From Epithemia pelagica (taxonomy: Eukaryota > Bacillariophyta > Bacillariophyceae > Surirellales > Surirellaceae): a DNA stretch of 64,000 nt. The translations under genes and the position numbers were made by a program. Each line of letters opens with the position of its first letter. The stretch's first letter is position 1. This document shows, piece after piece, positions 30,508-40,636 of this stretch. The stretch spans positions 1,178,001 to 1,242,000 of the forward strand of contig OX337242.1 of NCBI GenBank assembly GCA_946965045.2. Direction: 5' to 3'. A model generated the notes under the pieces. That model made no database searches. It saw only the letters and a program-made list of their open reading frames with translations, and was not told where the DNA came from.

Positions 30508-31297
30508 AATGACATTGTATATTAACTAACCGAGTAGGTCTATGGTTTCGAGACCTGACCGTCCTCTGTGCTAGTTTGGTCAGTGCGGTGGAGCTCGTAT
30601 ATGCAGACGAGCCAGAATCTGTGGTATCCAGGCAATACACGGTAAAGAAGGCAACTGTGTTGACAGCTCGATAGAGTCCAGGGTCGTGTAGTGTTGACAT
30701 TCGAAGGATTGGAATGGCGACACAATCTGAGAGGCACTATTTCGTGCAATGAGATGCACGGTTTGTTTTATTACTTTTCGGGCAGACTTCTGTAAAAGTA
30801 TATCGGATACACATACATATCTGCTTTTCCTCTCTCGGGCCAGGTAGTGTCGAATTGTCTCCGTGTACCGAATAGGAAGGACAGTAGCGTATGGTATTGT
30901 GGTACCATATCTGGTGGACCATATTGTCTTTTTCCCGTTTGTGGTGTGCCCTTCTACTCCGGTCCTCAACTCTGTTAGTATCCGGTCTTGGCCCCATTGC
31001 CCCCAATAGAATACCCTACATTTGCCCTCCACAATGATATTTCGTTCTTCCAATGAGGATGTATGTAGATCGTGGGAGAAATTTTTTCGACTGGTGACTT
31101 TCTAGTCAGAATGTTTCTTAATTGTAGGAGAAACTATCAAAGTTTCATCATTGTAGGAGTAACTATCAAAGGTCCAGCCTCTATAGAGTCTACATATAGC
31201 CTGGGTTCATAACATGACTTTACAAGTCGACACCACTGCGATCGCAGAACTTCATACTGCGTAACATACAAGAGACGTTTGCAGTGTATCCTCTCCT
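30508..31297. other. Intergenic region
   Basis: 790 nt between converging genes. A 157-codon minus-strand open frame (30580-31053) has no ATG at its start and no recognisable motif, so I do not call it. A short direct repeat lies at 31121-31170. Confidence 0.4.
31121..31170. repeat. Short direct repeat, two copies of 21 bp
   Basis: ATTGTAGGAG(A/T)AACTATCAAA at 31121-31141 and 31150-31170, 20 of 21 identical. It contains the recurrent TAGGAG unit. Confidence 0.75.
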
Positions 31298-32728
31298 TCA
31301 AGGTTCGAGTGCTTGACGACGCCGGGAGGAGGAGCGGGTGGTTGTCGTGGAAGAAGATTCTGCTCGAGACTCTTCTTCTGGAATCGGAGTCGTCGCTGTT
31401 GGTACGGCCAGAAATCCCGGTTGCATGGCAAAATAGGACAAACTGGCATCATACTGTTGCGGTGGTGGACTGGTTCCTCCAACGGCGTAATCCGTATCAT
31501 CGTCTTGAGACAATTCCTCACTACGCTTTTCATCTTCGTCGTTCACTTTGGCATGATTGTTGTTGTTGTTGTTGTGGAAACTCTCGGCACTTTCTCGAAC
31601 GGGTTGTTTGTTGGGTGCCAAGATACGCCAGACACTGAGCTGGGTCAGAAAGTGACCGGCAAACTCTTGCGCGCGCATGGATTTTTCGCACCGCTCAATT
31701 TCCTTGTGTAACATGTTGACATGAGCTGACAAGAGGGCATGATCCACACGATAAGCACGCAGTTCCATTTCGTCGCCGCTCGTTGTTGTCGTCCTTTTTT
31801 CTTGGTCGTTTTCTTTTTTTTCCTTGGTTTCGTTTCCATTCCATGTTCCATGTTCGGCCAAATACAGAGCTCGATCACTGGGTCGCATAGCCGTGGGATG
31901 ATGACGCGCGGGAGAATGAGGGATGGTCTTGTCACTTGGTTCGTCGCTGCTGTTCACCGTTGTTTGAAGAATACTATTGAACGTACTGTGACTGAGTATG
32001 GAATTCTTGTCATCTTCGTCGTCATCCTCGGCGTTTGTTCCATTCTTTTTGCTACCTTGACGACGATTTTTGTTTCGAGTCTGCTGATCCAGCTGTCGCA
32101 TAAAATGAAACCAGGGAAAGGTTTCGTCCCGTAGGGCATGGGACGTGGAGACATCTTGAACACGTTGCGTTAATTCATCATGCAATTCTTGTTGTTCTTG
32201 TGCAGCCGATTGCTTTTTGGCATTGTACACGTACTGGAGTGATTCGGTACTATTTCGAATAAAGGACAATTGCTTCCACAATTCTCCTTCGACGCTATCC
32301 TTCTTTTCTTGCAAGACACGAATGTCAGCTTGCAATTGTTCAATGCGGCGTTCTCGACGTCCCTTGGGCAAGAGACTCTTGCCATCCAACCCTTCGGTTT
32401 CTCCCTTGGACTGGACAAATTGCGCCCACCGTCGTTCAAATTCTTGTACCATGTCAATATCGGATTGATTCAACGTCAGGCCCAAATAATCATACCGAGG
32501 AGGAGACAACGAATCATGAGCTTGTTGTTGTTCCATTTCGTTTTCTTTTGTCTCTTCTTCCACTAGGGTATCGGCATGGTTGTCATCCTTGTTTTCACCA
32601 TGCATATCATCTAGAAACCGATTTGGAAGGGCATGGTCCTTGGAATTGGTAGGTGACAGTGGTGCCACTTGGAGACGTGCCAAACTCATCATTCCACGGG
32701 CGGTCAATTCGGGCGTTGCCGTTTTCAT
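31298..32728 (-). CDS. Charged coiled-coil protein of unknown function
   Basis: 476 aa from ATG 32728; the open frame extends to a TTG at 32791. A heptad-like region at about 90-190 (IEQLQADIRVLQEKKDSVEG, then a Q/E-rich helix) predicts a coiled coil. A long acidic, Ser-rich disordered middle (about 220-310) follows, then a second helix with LLSAHVNMLHKEIERCEKSM. The C-terminus has an N-run, a P/Q-rich stretch and an Arg/Ser-rich end. No TM segment or enzymatic motif. Possible scaffold; family not recognised. It is divergent from the plastid protein at 33468. Confidence 0.6.
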   Translation of the reverse strand: MKTATPELTARGMMSLARLQVAPLSPTNSKDHALPNRFLDDMHGENKDDNHADTLVEEETKENEMEQQQAHDSLSPPRYDYLGLTLNQSDIDMVQEFERRWAQFVQSKGETEGLDGKSLLPKGRRERRIEQLQADIRVLQEKKDSVEGELWKQLSFIRNSTESLQYVYNAKKQSAAQEQQELHDELTQRVQDVSTSHALRDETFPWFHFMRQLDQQTRNKNRRQGSKKNGTNAEDDDEDDKNSILSHSTFNSILQTTVNSSDEPSDKTIPHSPARHHPTAMRPSDRALYLAEHGTWNGNETKEKKENDQEKRTTTTSGDEMELRAYRVDHALLSAHVNMLHKEIERCEKSMRAQEFAGHFLTQLSVWRILAPNKQPVRESAESFHNNNNNNHAKVNDEDEKRSEELSQDDDTDYAVGGTSPPPQQYDASLSYFAMQPGFLAVPTATTPIPEEESRAESSSTTTTRSSSRRRQALEP

Positions 32729-33467
32729 GGTATTCTGTAGTTGTATGTTGTCTGCCACTCTGCTGGAACAAAACACGTAGAAAGAAGGCAATCACAGGGA
32801 CAAATGAATATCCCAATCTAGAGAGGGCTGAAGGAGATTGTTATTGCTTGTGTATTGGTAATGCCTGGGTTTGGTCAACACAAGAGGTGGCGTTTTCTGC
32901 GATACCCGCATCCGTCTCTCATGTTTGTGAGAGCGAAAACTGGCGAGAGAGGTCGGTCGGTGTTGGGGTGGGGAGGGCGTGTCTCCGAAACTGGTTGGGC
33001 GTTGGACAGGCGTGCCGGAGAATGTATCAGACAGACTGTACGACTCGGATAGTATTCAATATCGGAGAGTGACTGTCTCGACTCGAACCAAACGCCCGAA
33101 GGCTGGAGAACATACGCACCCCAAGTTTGCAACACGTTGGAGGCGCGAGAGAGTTGAGGAAAAAGACATGGCGTTGACAGATGGAGTTGTGCCTTCCGCG
33201 AACCACACGTGGGGGTTGAAACCATCTTGGAAAGAACAAACAGGGTCCTTCTGGCTTTGGACTTCAACCACAGCAAACGGAAGAGGGTGACGAAAGGTGA
33301 CGGTGAAAAGGTCACTTGCCTCATTCCTCCTCTCGAGACTTGCTTCCAAATCTTGTCTTCTTCATCTTCGCCAATATTTTTACTTTTGGTCCAAAGACCC
33401 ACCCCATCTCGTCCCTGTAATACCAGAAGTGTCTTTTGACAGAGAAAGCCCACGAAGAAGACACACC
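32729..33467. other. Divergent intergenic region (possible shared promoter)
   Basis: 739 nt between two divergently transcribed genes. ORFs on both strands here are shadows without ATG-supported coding features. It should hold both promoters; no specific operator is recognised. Confidence 0.4.
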
Positions 33468-35757
33468 ATGAAGAAGAGAAGTAATAACTCGGTCGTCGCC
33501 GTGTGGTGGTTGGGTTGTTTGACAACGACCACTACGCATGGATTTGTTCTTCCCAAAACTGCCTACACCAGTGTTGGCCAGCAGCATCCAACCTTTACAT
33601 CGGCCCATCAGAAGACGACTTCGACTGCCTTGTTTGGAGAAAATGGCCTCTTGATGATGAAGAAGGGATTGAAATGGATTTTGGTTCCCAACGCCAAGCA
33701 ACCAGTCATCAAGGAACCAGTCGTCGTGTCGTCGTCGTCGTCGAGTGCTGCTGCTTCTGCCACAACGGTGGTGGATCCCACCGCAGCCGTGGTGACGGCG
33801 GCACCTCCAGCAGTACCTGTGGAGACATTGGCCGATGCCAAGTCTGCTTTGGAGGCCGACGCCGTCTTGCAAATTCTCCCCCAGACCGAAGGTACGCTGG
33901 ATACCCCTACTGCTGCTGCTTCAACCAGTACAGCATCTTTGGATTGGGACCAATTGGTGCAATCGGTCCGAGACAACCATTGGTCACGCATGCCGAATGT
34001 GGTGGCGGAAACTGCGCCTCCCTCGGATATCAAGGCTCCTCTCTTGAACGAGATCCTCAAGGAAAACGGTGTTTCGTACAGCCAAGGCACGGGACAGTTG
34101 TTGAAGGAAGGTGGTTCCAATTTCCGACAGGTGGCACAAGATATGGTGACTGCTACGGGCGTGGCCTTGAAAGAAAGCAGCGTAGCCTTGAAAGAAAGCG
34201 CGCAAGTCGGATCCGAGATTTTGCGAGAGGCTGCCGGAACCTCGCAAACCTTGATGAAGGAAGGTGGAGCTCAATATTCTCAACTGGTCAAGACCTCTAT
34301 CGGTCAGGTCAACGATGTCGTCCAGCAGCTGCCTCAGTCGGCAGCAACCGTTGTGCGCATCGATCCTGCTCTCTATCAAGCCATTCAAGAAAAGGTGCAA
34401 CAGGCTCCGTCCCAGTCTCTCAATATCGACGAAATCAAGGAACTCCTTGCCCTGGATAAGGTCCAAATTGACACGGCCTCTCTCGCGGCAGCCGCCAATT
34501 GGAATGAGTTTGCGGCCAGTTTGGCGGCCGTCAAGGACACTTTGAGTGAAGGAGGCATTACCTGGAATGATATTGTCAACGCCATGAACTTGAAAGACAC
34601 GGGCGCTTGGTACTTTGCATCGGCCTTTCTGCTCATCCTCTTTACCCTTTCCCTGGGTGCCAATGGAGGCAGCACCACGACCGAGAAGATTATCCTCACA
34701 GAGGCAGCCATGCCCGCAGCAGAGCCTTCCACCAGTGCCATTACTGCAGTCGTGACGGAAGAAGTGACCAAATTAAAAGATGCGACCAACGCCATGTACG
34801 CCCAGTTGAATGAAATGAAACAAGACAAGAGCACTCGTGCCTACGAAGTGGCCACGCTCAAGTCGGAATTGCGCACTGTCACGAACCGTTTGGATGCCAA
34901 CATTGCCGAAGAAAAGCAATTGAGGTTAGAATTGGAAGCGACGCAGGCACAATTGGACCGCGAAACCAAGTCTCTCCATGAGCAATTGGACGAACGTGTC
35001 CTAGCAGAAGAACAATTGCGAACACAATTGGCGGCGACGGAAAAGAAATTGGTCAAGGAAGTCGAAAAGGTGAAAAAGGCCAAAGCAAAGGCGGAATCCG
35101 ATGTCAAGGCTGCGGAATTGCAAGTGCAACAATTGGAAGAAGAAAAGGAGCAAATGCAAGAAGAACTGGCGACCATGCGAACCGAGTTGGAATCTCTCAA
35201 GGATCGTTTGGCCAAGTCCGAGGCCCAAAACGCCAAGGCATCCAAAGCGGTCAATGGAAGTGCCAGCAGCAGAGGTACCACGACACGAGGAGCTCGTGCC
35301 AATGGTGCCCCTCGATCGACCTTGCCGAGCACAGCCTACGATGACCTTTCCCAAGCATTTTTCATGAGCATTGCGGAACCGGCCCAACCCGTCTCGCAAC
35401 CACCACCGAGGACTGCCAAGCCAGTGGCCAAAGCGGAAGCCTCGCCCACGAAACGGGCCGTTCGAAAGGTGCTGGTGAAAAAAGTGGTGGCCAAAAAGGT
35501 GGCCACGACCGCCGTCAACTCGGACAGTAATGACTGGAGTCACATGACGCCTTCGGCATTGAAACGAAAGACAGTCAAGGAACTCTCGGCATACTTGGAG
35601 TTGAAAGTAAGTCCATTCATTCTTTACCAACATTTTTCAGGACACCCCTTCTGACGCTGTATTGTGTTTTTGTCTTAAACAGGGTGCACCCACGACGGGA
35701 AGCAACGGGAAAACGCTCAAGAAGGACGAGTTGGTACAAACAGTTCTGAGTTATTAG
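33468..35757 (+). CDS. Plastid-targeted coiled-coil membrane protein with SAP-like C-terminus
   Basis: Two exons: 33468-35606 and 35683-35757; intron 35607-35682 (76 nt, GTAAGT donor, AAACAG acceptor); 737 aa. The ATG at 33468 is preferred over upstream in-frame codons because it begins a signal peptide (residues 1-24). This ends THG-FVLP, a diatom-type plastid presequence with Phe after the cleavage site. A degenerate repeat of the type (L/I)xKE(G/N)G occurs near residues 195, 211, 261 and 358. One TM segment (WYFASAFLLILFTLSLGA, about 380-397) is followed by a long coiled coil (about 430-600), Ala/Lys-rich linkers, and a SAP-like ending (LKRKTVKELSAYLELK plus the exon-2 segment GAPTTGSNGKTLKKDELV). 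SAP motifs bind DNA or RNA, so a role tethering nucleoids or RNA to a plastid membrane is inferred. Confidence 0.75.
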
Positions 35758-36566
35758 GTTTGTTTCCTGTACATGCATGATGAGGACACATTATTATTAT
35801 GGGATGCGGCCGTCTCCAAGATCTATTTTTATATACAATTTCGGGAACAGACTGCTTTGGATGCTACACAGTTCATCATGGAGATGTTGTACGTACCCTG
35901 TCGGCGACGACAGGAACCGTCAGTGTCTCTGTTTTATTCATATCCACTCTTGACATGGGAGTATAGTTGACACACACAACACACACACACTTGTAACAAT
36001 ATTGATAGTAGGATTACCATCACCATATTCCCACTCCTTGCCAACACACAAAATAGTCTCATGATCCAGGGAAGCAACAACAAGGAATCAAAAGGTTTCG
36101 GAGTATCAGCTAGGTATTCAAAGACAAGAAGAAAGAAACAAGAAACAGTAATAACTATGGGTTACATAAAAAATATTTATCCATTTGAACTCCACAACAT
36201 GCAGTCATTGAGACCACTTACTGTGTAGTCCAATGTAGCTGGCACCTTCACTTCTCTCGATCTCCTTACACATTTACACAAAGACGGTTCACTTGCAAAC
36301 ACAAAGATATAGAACTGAAAACCTATCAATCACTTGAAAAAATCGACTGGAACGGTGTGGCCCGAAACCATGATCCCTTCCTTCCTTGGTGGCATACAAA
36401 AGTTCGACGACCACATCACCACAAACACACAGACACAACACAAAATGGAACCAGACACAAACAGACAGAAAACAGAAACTTGGACAGAGACGTGTAACGC
36501 GGGAATGGGAGCGGCAACACCAAAAATCACTCCGAGAGAAACAATACTCGACAGCTTCCAGGGGGT
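35758..36566. other. Intergenic region (convergent genes)
   Basis: 809 nt. It has a CA-rich run (ACACACAACACACACACAC) near 35972 and AT-rich 3' UTR-like sequence. No gene supported. Confidence 0.4.
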
Positions 36567-37589
36567 TTAGGGCGCCGACGGATTGGACGTTGTCGTGGTT
36601 GTCATCATTGTCTTGGAAGAAGAAGATGCCGCGGGTCCTCCCATTTTCCACAATCGTTTCAAAATAAAGTAATTGGCCAAGCCGGTCCAGGCCAAGGTGG
36701 CGGCATAGGCGACATAATGAGACACACGGGCGACACCAGCGGTAATGAGATAATTGAATATGGTGGACAAGACAATGCTAATGGAATATCCGGCATACAT
36801 GCGTCCCAGGGATTGCCAATAGGTTGGCACATAATCGCCAAAGACCAAATACCGATGCGACGAATGACGGGCGGCAATGGACACGACAAAACTGGTCATC
36901 CAACAGGCAGCCAAATTGTCGGGAAACAGTGTATTGTGCAAGGTGACATCGACAAGCAATTGAAAGACGTCGCAAATGGCACCCGAAACCATGTACCACA
37001 AATACCGAGGGGGTTGAATGCCCACCACGTAGACACAATCCGCTGCCGCAGCAGTACCAAAGACAACTCGATCCAAACCGCGAATGCAAAACAATTTCTT
37101 GTCGTCATTGTCAAAATCGTCGTCCGTGTCGTCGTCCTGGTGGTCCGGATCGTGTTCGTTACTGGTTCCACTAATGGCTTCATTGGGATTGCCACCACTG
37201 CTGGATCGTTTGTGAGTTGGAGAATGCGAAATGGAGGATCGGGTGGTCCGAGGACGCACGCTTTTCAAAATGCGTTGGACTGTGGGGACCAAGAAGGACG
37301 GAACGGGTTGTCGTTGCAACCAATCGACCCAGGCACGCAATTGCGAGTACTGGTTGCTGGACGACAACGAGGAGGATGGGGATGCTGTTGTTGTTGTCGC
37401 CACGAGACGCGTCGGCGACGACGACGAAAAGATTGGTGGAGCCAATCGACCGCGCGGTGAACCTTCATGATAGGTATTGCTGGGACCTCGCGTTTCCAAC
37501 CCAAATTCCACCGATCCACTGGTATTGGTCCGTTCGCGCAAGCCAAAACTGTTGCTGCTTCCAGCCGTATCCGTTCGTTCACGGCTCAT
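36567..37589 (-). CDS. Four-TM membrane protein, GtrA-like
   Basis: 340 aa from ATG 37589. The N-terminal 170 residues are disordered, Ser/Thr/Arg-rich, with an acidic run DPDHQDDDTDDDFDNDDKK. The C-terminal part carries about four TM segments: YLWYMVSGAICDVFQLLVDV, then a helix leading to HRYLVFGDY, then YSISIVLSTIFNYLITAGV and YAATLAWTGLANYFIL. Short paired helices with a basic xHRxxVFG loop between TM2 and TM3 recall the GtrA-like family of polyprenyl-linked sugar translocation proteins. No catalytic residue is expected for that family. The match is by topology and loop motif only. Confidence 0.6.
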   Translation of the reverse strand: MSRERTDTAGSSNSFGLRERTNTSGSVEFGLETRGPSNTYHEGSPRGRLAPPIFSSSSPTRLVATTTTASPSSSLSSSNQYSQLRAWVDWLQRQPVPSFLVPTVQRILKSVRPRTTRSSISHSPTHKRSSSGGNPNEAISGTSNEHDPDHQDDDTDDDFDNDDKKLFCIRGLDRVVFGTAAAADCVYVVGIQPPRYLWYMVSGAICDVFQLLVDVTLHNTLFPDNLAACWMTSFVVSIAARHSSHRYLVFGDYVPTYWQSLGRMYAGYSISIVLSTIFNYLITAGVARVSHYVAYAATLAWTGLANYFILKRLWKMGGPAASSSSKTMMTTTTTSNPSAP

Positions 37590-38702
37590 TGTGATGGAGA
37601 TGATGACAGGTGTCGCAAGGAAGGATGGATGGTTGGAGTTTTGGACTGTAGTTCAGTTCGTCCAATCCAATCGTTCTCTCAACAGGGAAATCCAAAAGTC
37701 AGTTGATCCGACAATTATCCTTTGGATTTTCCAAGAACAAGAGGATGCGCGATCGATGTTGGACTTGGAGTGAAAACAGTGATGATCACACACCTAAAAA
37801 TCGATCCGTTGGTGTACTGCAGCCGACGCGGAAAAAAGGATGTGCGAGAAAAAAATGAGTGAACCCATGCAAATGGTAGCATGTAGCATTGTTCCTGTCT
37901 ACCCTCTAGCTATGGTTTTGTTGTCGTCGACTTACCCACTCCCAAAGGTATCAATGATGTTGGTCACACACGACGAATTAGGGACCAGCAATGCGGCCTT
38001 TTGCGATATGGATTCGTTCTATTCGTAAAACGAAAGAGTGTTGCAAAGGACAGCGCAGACATTGATAAGTCCGTACCATGGTTTGTTGGGGGAGAGATAC
38101 GGTGTAGATAAAATTGTTACCGGCGGGGCGAATTACTCCATCCAAGGTCCATCCGGGGGACACACAAGATTCAATGACACCCCAGAGTGTGTCAGAGACA
38201 TGAGCAATAATGAGAATTTAAAAGATTACGACTTCAATCGCACAGGATTTTATTGAACACGATCGGTCGCCGAGTAGAGTCTGCGCGTGAGCGTGAAGGA
38301 CACGAGTTCACCCAATCAGAACTATCGAGACATGCCCCCATTCAAGATCCGGTCCCCCCTTTTCAACTTGAGGGGAGAGAGATCTTTAGAATGTGTCAAT
38401 AAACCGAGGAGACAACAAGATCAAGAGGAGGTATATCGAATGTTGCAAGAAAGGGTGACAAGGAAATCATTCTGAGACCAACCAATTGGACTGTTCGAGT
38501 ATTCGTAGAGCGCTCGAGTTTGCTCCTTTTCCGAGTTTTGCGTAATATATATCCCAAAGATTCCTTGTCAGGTTTACCTCAAAGCAACCATTGCCGTGCG
38601 CGTCAATCTCTGGGTTGGTGTTGGGACGACGACGAACGACAACATGCCTTGGTTGGTGCAGTGATCGGTGACAATCCCTTGACTTGTCGTCCGAGTACGA
38701 TC
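37590..38702. other. Intergenic region
   Basis: About 1.1 kb. Only short ORFs of 60-72 codons with no recognisable features. It lies between the start of the GtrA-like gene and the next plus-strand frame and should hold both promoters. Confidence 0.4.
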
Positions 38703-40052
38703 ATGCCTCGTGATGTGACATACACCAAAACTGGCAAAAGTTCCATTTATAGACCCGTCTATCTCCAGCCCCCCAACGAGGTCCACGACCGTGACCACAA
38801 CCAAGAAGACCAAGACGACGAGTCGACGATGGACCACCACCACAAGGAGACCCCCCTCACCACGACGACCCCCTAAACAACTCCATGGGTGGAAGCGACG
38901 GTCCTACCCTTTGTGCCACATCCCTGTAAATCGTCGGGTCGTCCTCGGACCCAAACGCATCCCCATGACTACGAGCAAGAGCTCCAACAGGATCCTGCCG
39001 TCCACTCCTTTACTTGTACATCGGTCCATTGTCGAGTGTGCGATTGCATCGTGTCCATGCGACGGCCCTATTATCTCTTTTATTGGAGGCAACACAAGAA
39101 TACTCGTACGCATCAACAACATGAACGACGACAACACCAAGCCGAAACCAGAGTCGGTAAAACCACAGAGGTAAATGGTGGTAAAAACACACAGACAACC
39201 GTGGATACCACCACGAACCAAACAGATTCGGTATTTTGTCGGAAACCACCGACACGGGTATTCCCTGCAACTGTTCATGGCACCCTCACAGACCATGATC
39301 ATTCGGCTGAACCAGAACCGACGCGATACAAGCGAGCTGCTGTCGAGGACAGGTATCAACGACGACACGGCAAACGTGCCAGGATCATGACAACAACAGC
39401 AACAAGAATGCATTGTGCCACACGCTCCCCGTACGAGACGCCAACAGTGTCCGAGGCAAACAACAACGGTGGTAGTACTTGTCGCAGACCTAACCCAGAC
39501 ATACAGTGTGTCGGTTTTCTCCGACGACGACACCAAGAGGGATTGGAGCAACTATTGGAATCATTTGATCGGTATTGGAAACCCCCACGACACGCTTGGT
39601 ATCAGATACAACGACGACAACAACAACCCGAAGGAGGAACAAGAAGCAGCTCCCGAATCCATTGTGTTGCGGTCGGCTGTTCGACGACGACCTGTTCCTT
39701 GTTGTTGGCCACTCGGCATGGTTGGCAATGTTCGGCCTGTCATGCCATTGGTATCCCACAGATTCGACAAGTGCAACGAACCTTGTCGAAACGACATGCC
39801 ATGATTCAAGCCGTTCAGACGATACTGGCACGCCATAACTCCATGGACCAGCAGGCGGACAACCGACTCGCCTGTTCTCGTTTGATTCGGGCCCGACAAC
39901 AACAAGAATTGACACCCGCGGGTCTCGTGTTGGCGGAACAATGTCAAGCCTGGTTGCAGCAAACGGATCCTCCTTTGGACAAACAAGATGCATCGATTCA
40001 ACAACAAGTGTTTGTCCCCAAAATCGTGCCCTCCCCCAACCCACGAACATAG
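38703..40052 (+). pseudogene. Charged Q/R/H-rich protein frame with one in-frame TAA
   Basis: From ATG 38703 the frame runs 57 codons to TAA 38874-38876, then stays open in the same frame to TAG 40050-40052 (450 codons in all). After the stop there is no ATG until about codon 120, so the long part has no obvious independent start. It contains a Cys-rich stretch (CTSVHCRVCDCIV), a basic linker, then a coding-like domain (FLRRRHQEGLEQLLESFDRY, CVAVGCSTTTC, GWQCSACHAIGIPQIRQVQR). The CxxC pairs could form a small metal-binding unit. It may be a gene with one nonsense mutation, a gene with an unrecognised intron over the TAA, or two ORFs. Family unknown. Confidence 0.45.
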
Positions 40053-40636
40053 CGGCAACGTGACTGCCGAATCGTTTGGAGTCATTATTTCGGCATGCTC
40101 CGTGTTGGCTCTATGGTACTCTACCTAGTAGAACTAGATGCATTGCGATCAGACCTGTCCAGGATCGGACGACCAGGTCAATCCCTATTCCACACGGTTT
40201 TTTTGAAACCATGGCGATTGTGAATGACTGAGGCATTCGGAGACATTCATTTCCAACATGGCGTCGTTCTCATTGTTCGCCAACTAACTGGGAATCGCAA
40301 AGATGGTTGTTTAATCACCTTTCCAACCTCCAACGGTGCTGCTAGCGAGAAATAAAAATGGCAATAGGTAGTAGGTAGCCTGTAGTGACGTCTCATTGGT
40401 GACTCAACTTCAAAACACGACTGAGGTCATTGGGCATGCTCACTTCTCATTTTTGTCAAGATTTCCACATATCGACGCAGATCGAAGGCAGTGGAAAGTG
40501 GAAGGCACGCGGCATTGTTTGTGGATCACCAACAACCTATCAAAAGTCGTCCATAATAGTTGCCCCTCAACGCAATCTCTCTGTTTTGCGTGTTACAAAG
40601 GCAGACCATTTCGAGAGTTTATTCACTTTCAGTATC
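40053..40636. other. Intergenic region
   Basis: 584 nt upstream of UBP6. An in-frame open extension exists from 40430 but its sequence is not like the family, so it is treated as 5' UTR. Confidence 0.5.

Noticed and set aside
30580-31053. 157-codon minus-strand ORF
   Set aside because: It begins at a TTG, has no recognised motif and lies between converging genes.
32875-33525. 216-codon minus-strand ORF between divergent genes
   Set aside because: It overlaps the start of the plastid-protein gene, does not begin as a convincing coding exon, and has no family features.
40430-40636. 69-residue N-terminal extension of UBP6
   Set aside because: The ubiquitin-like domain starts at the ATG at 40637, as in the family; the extension has no similarity pattern.
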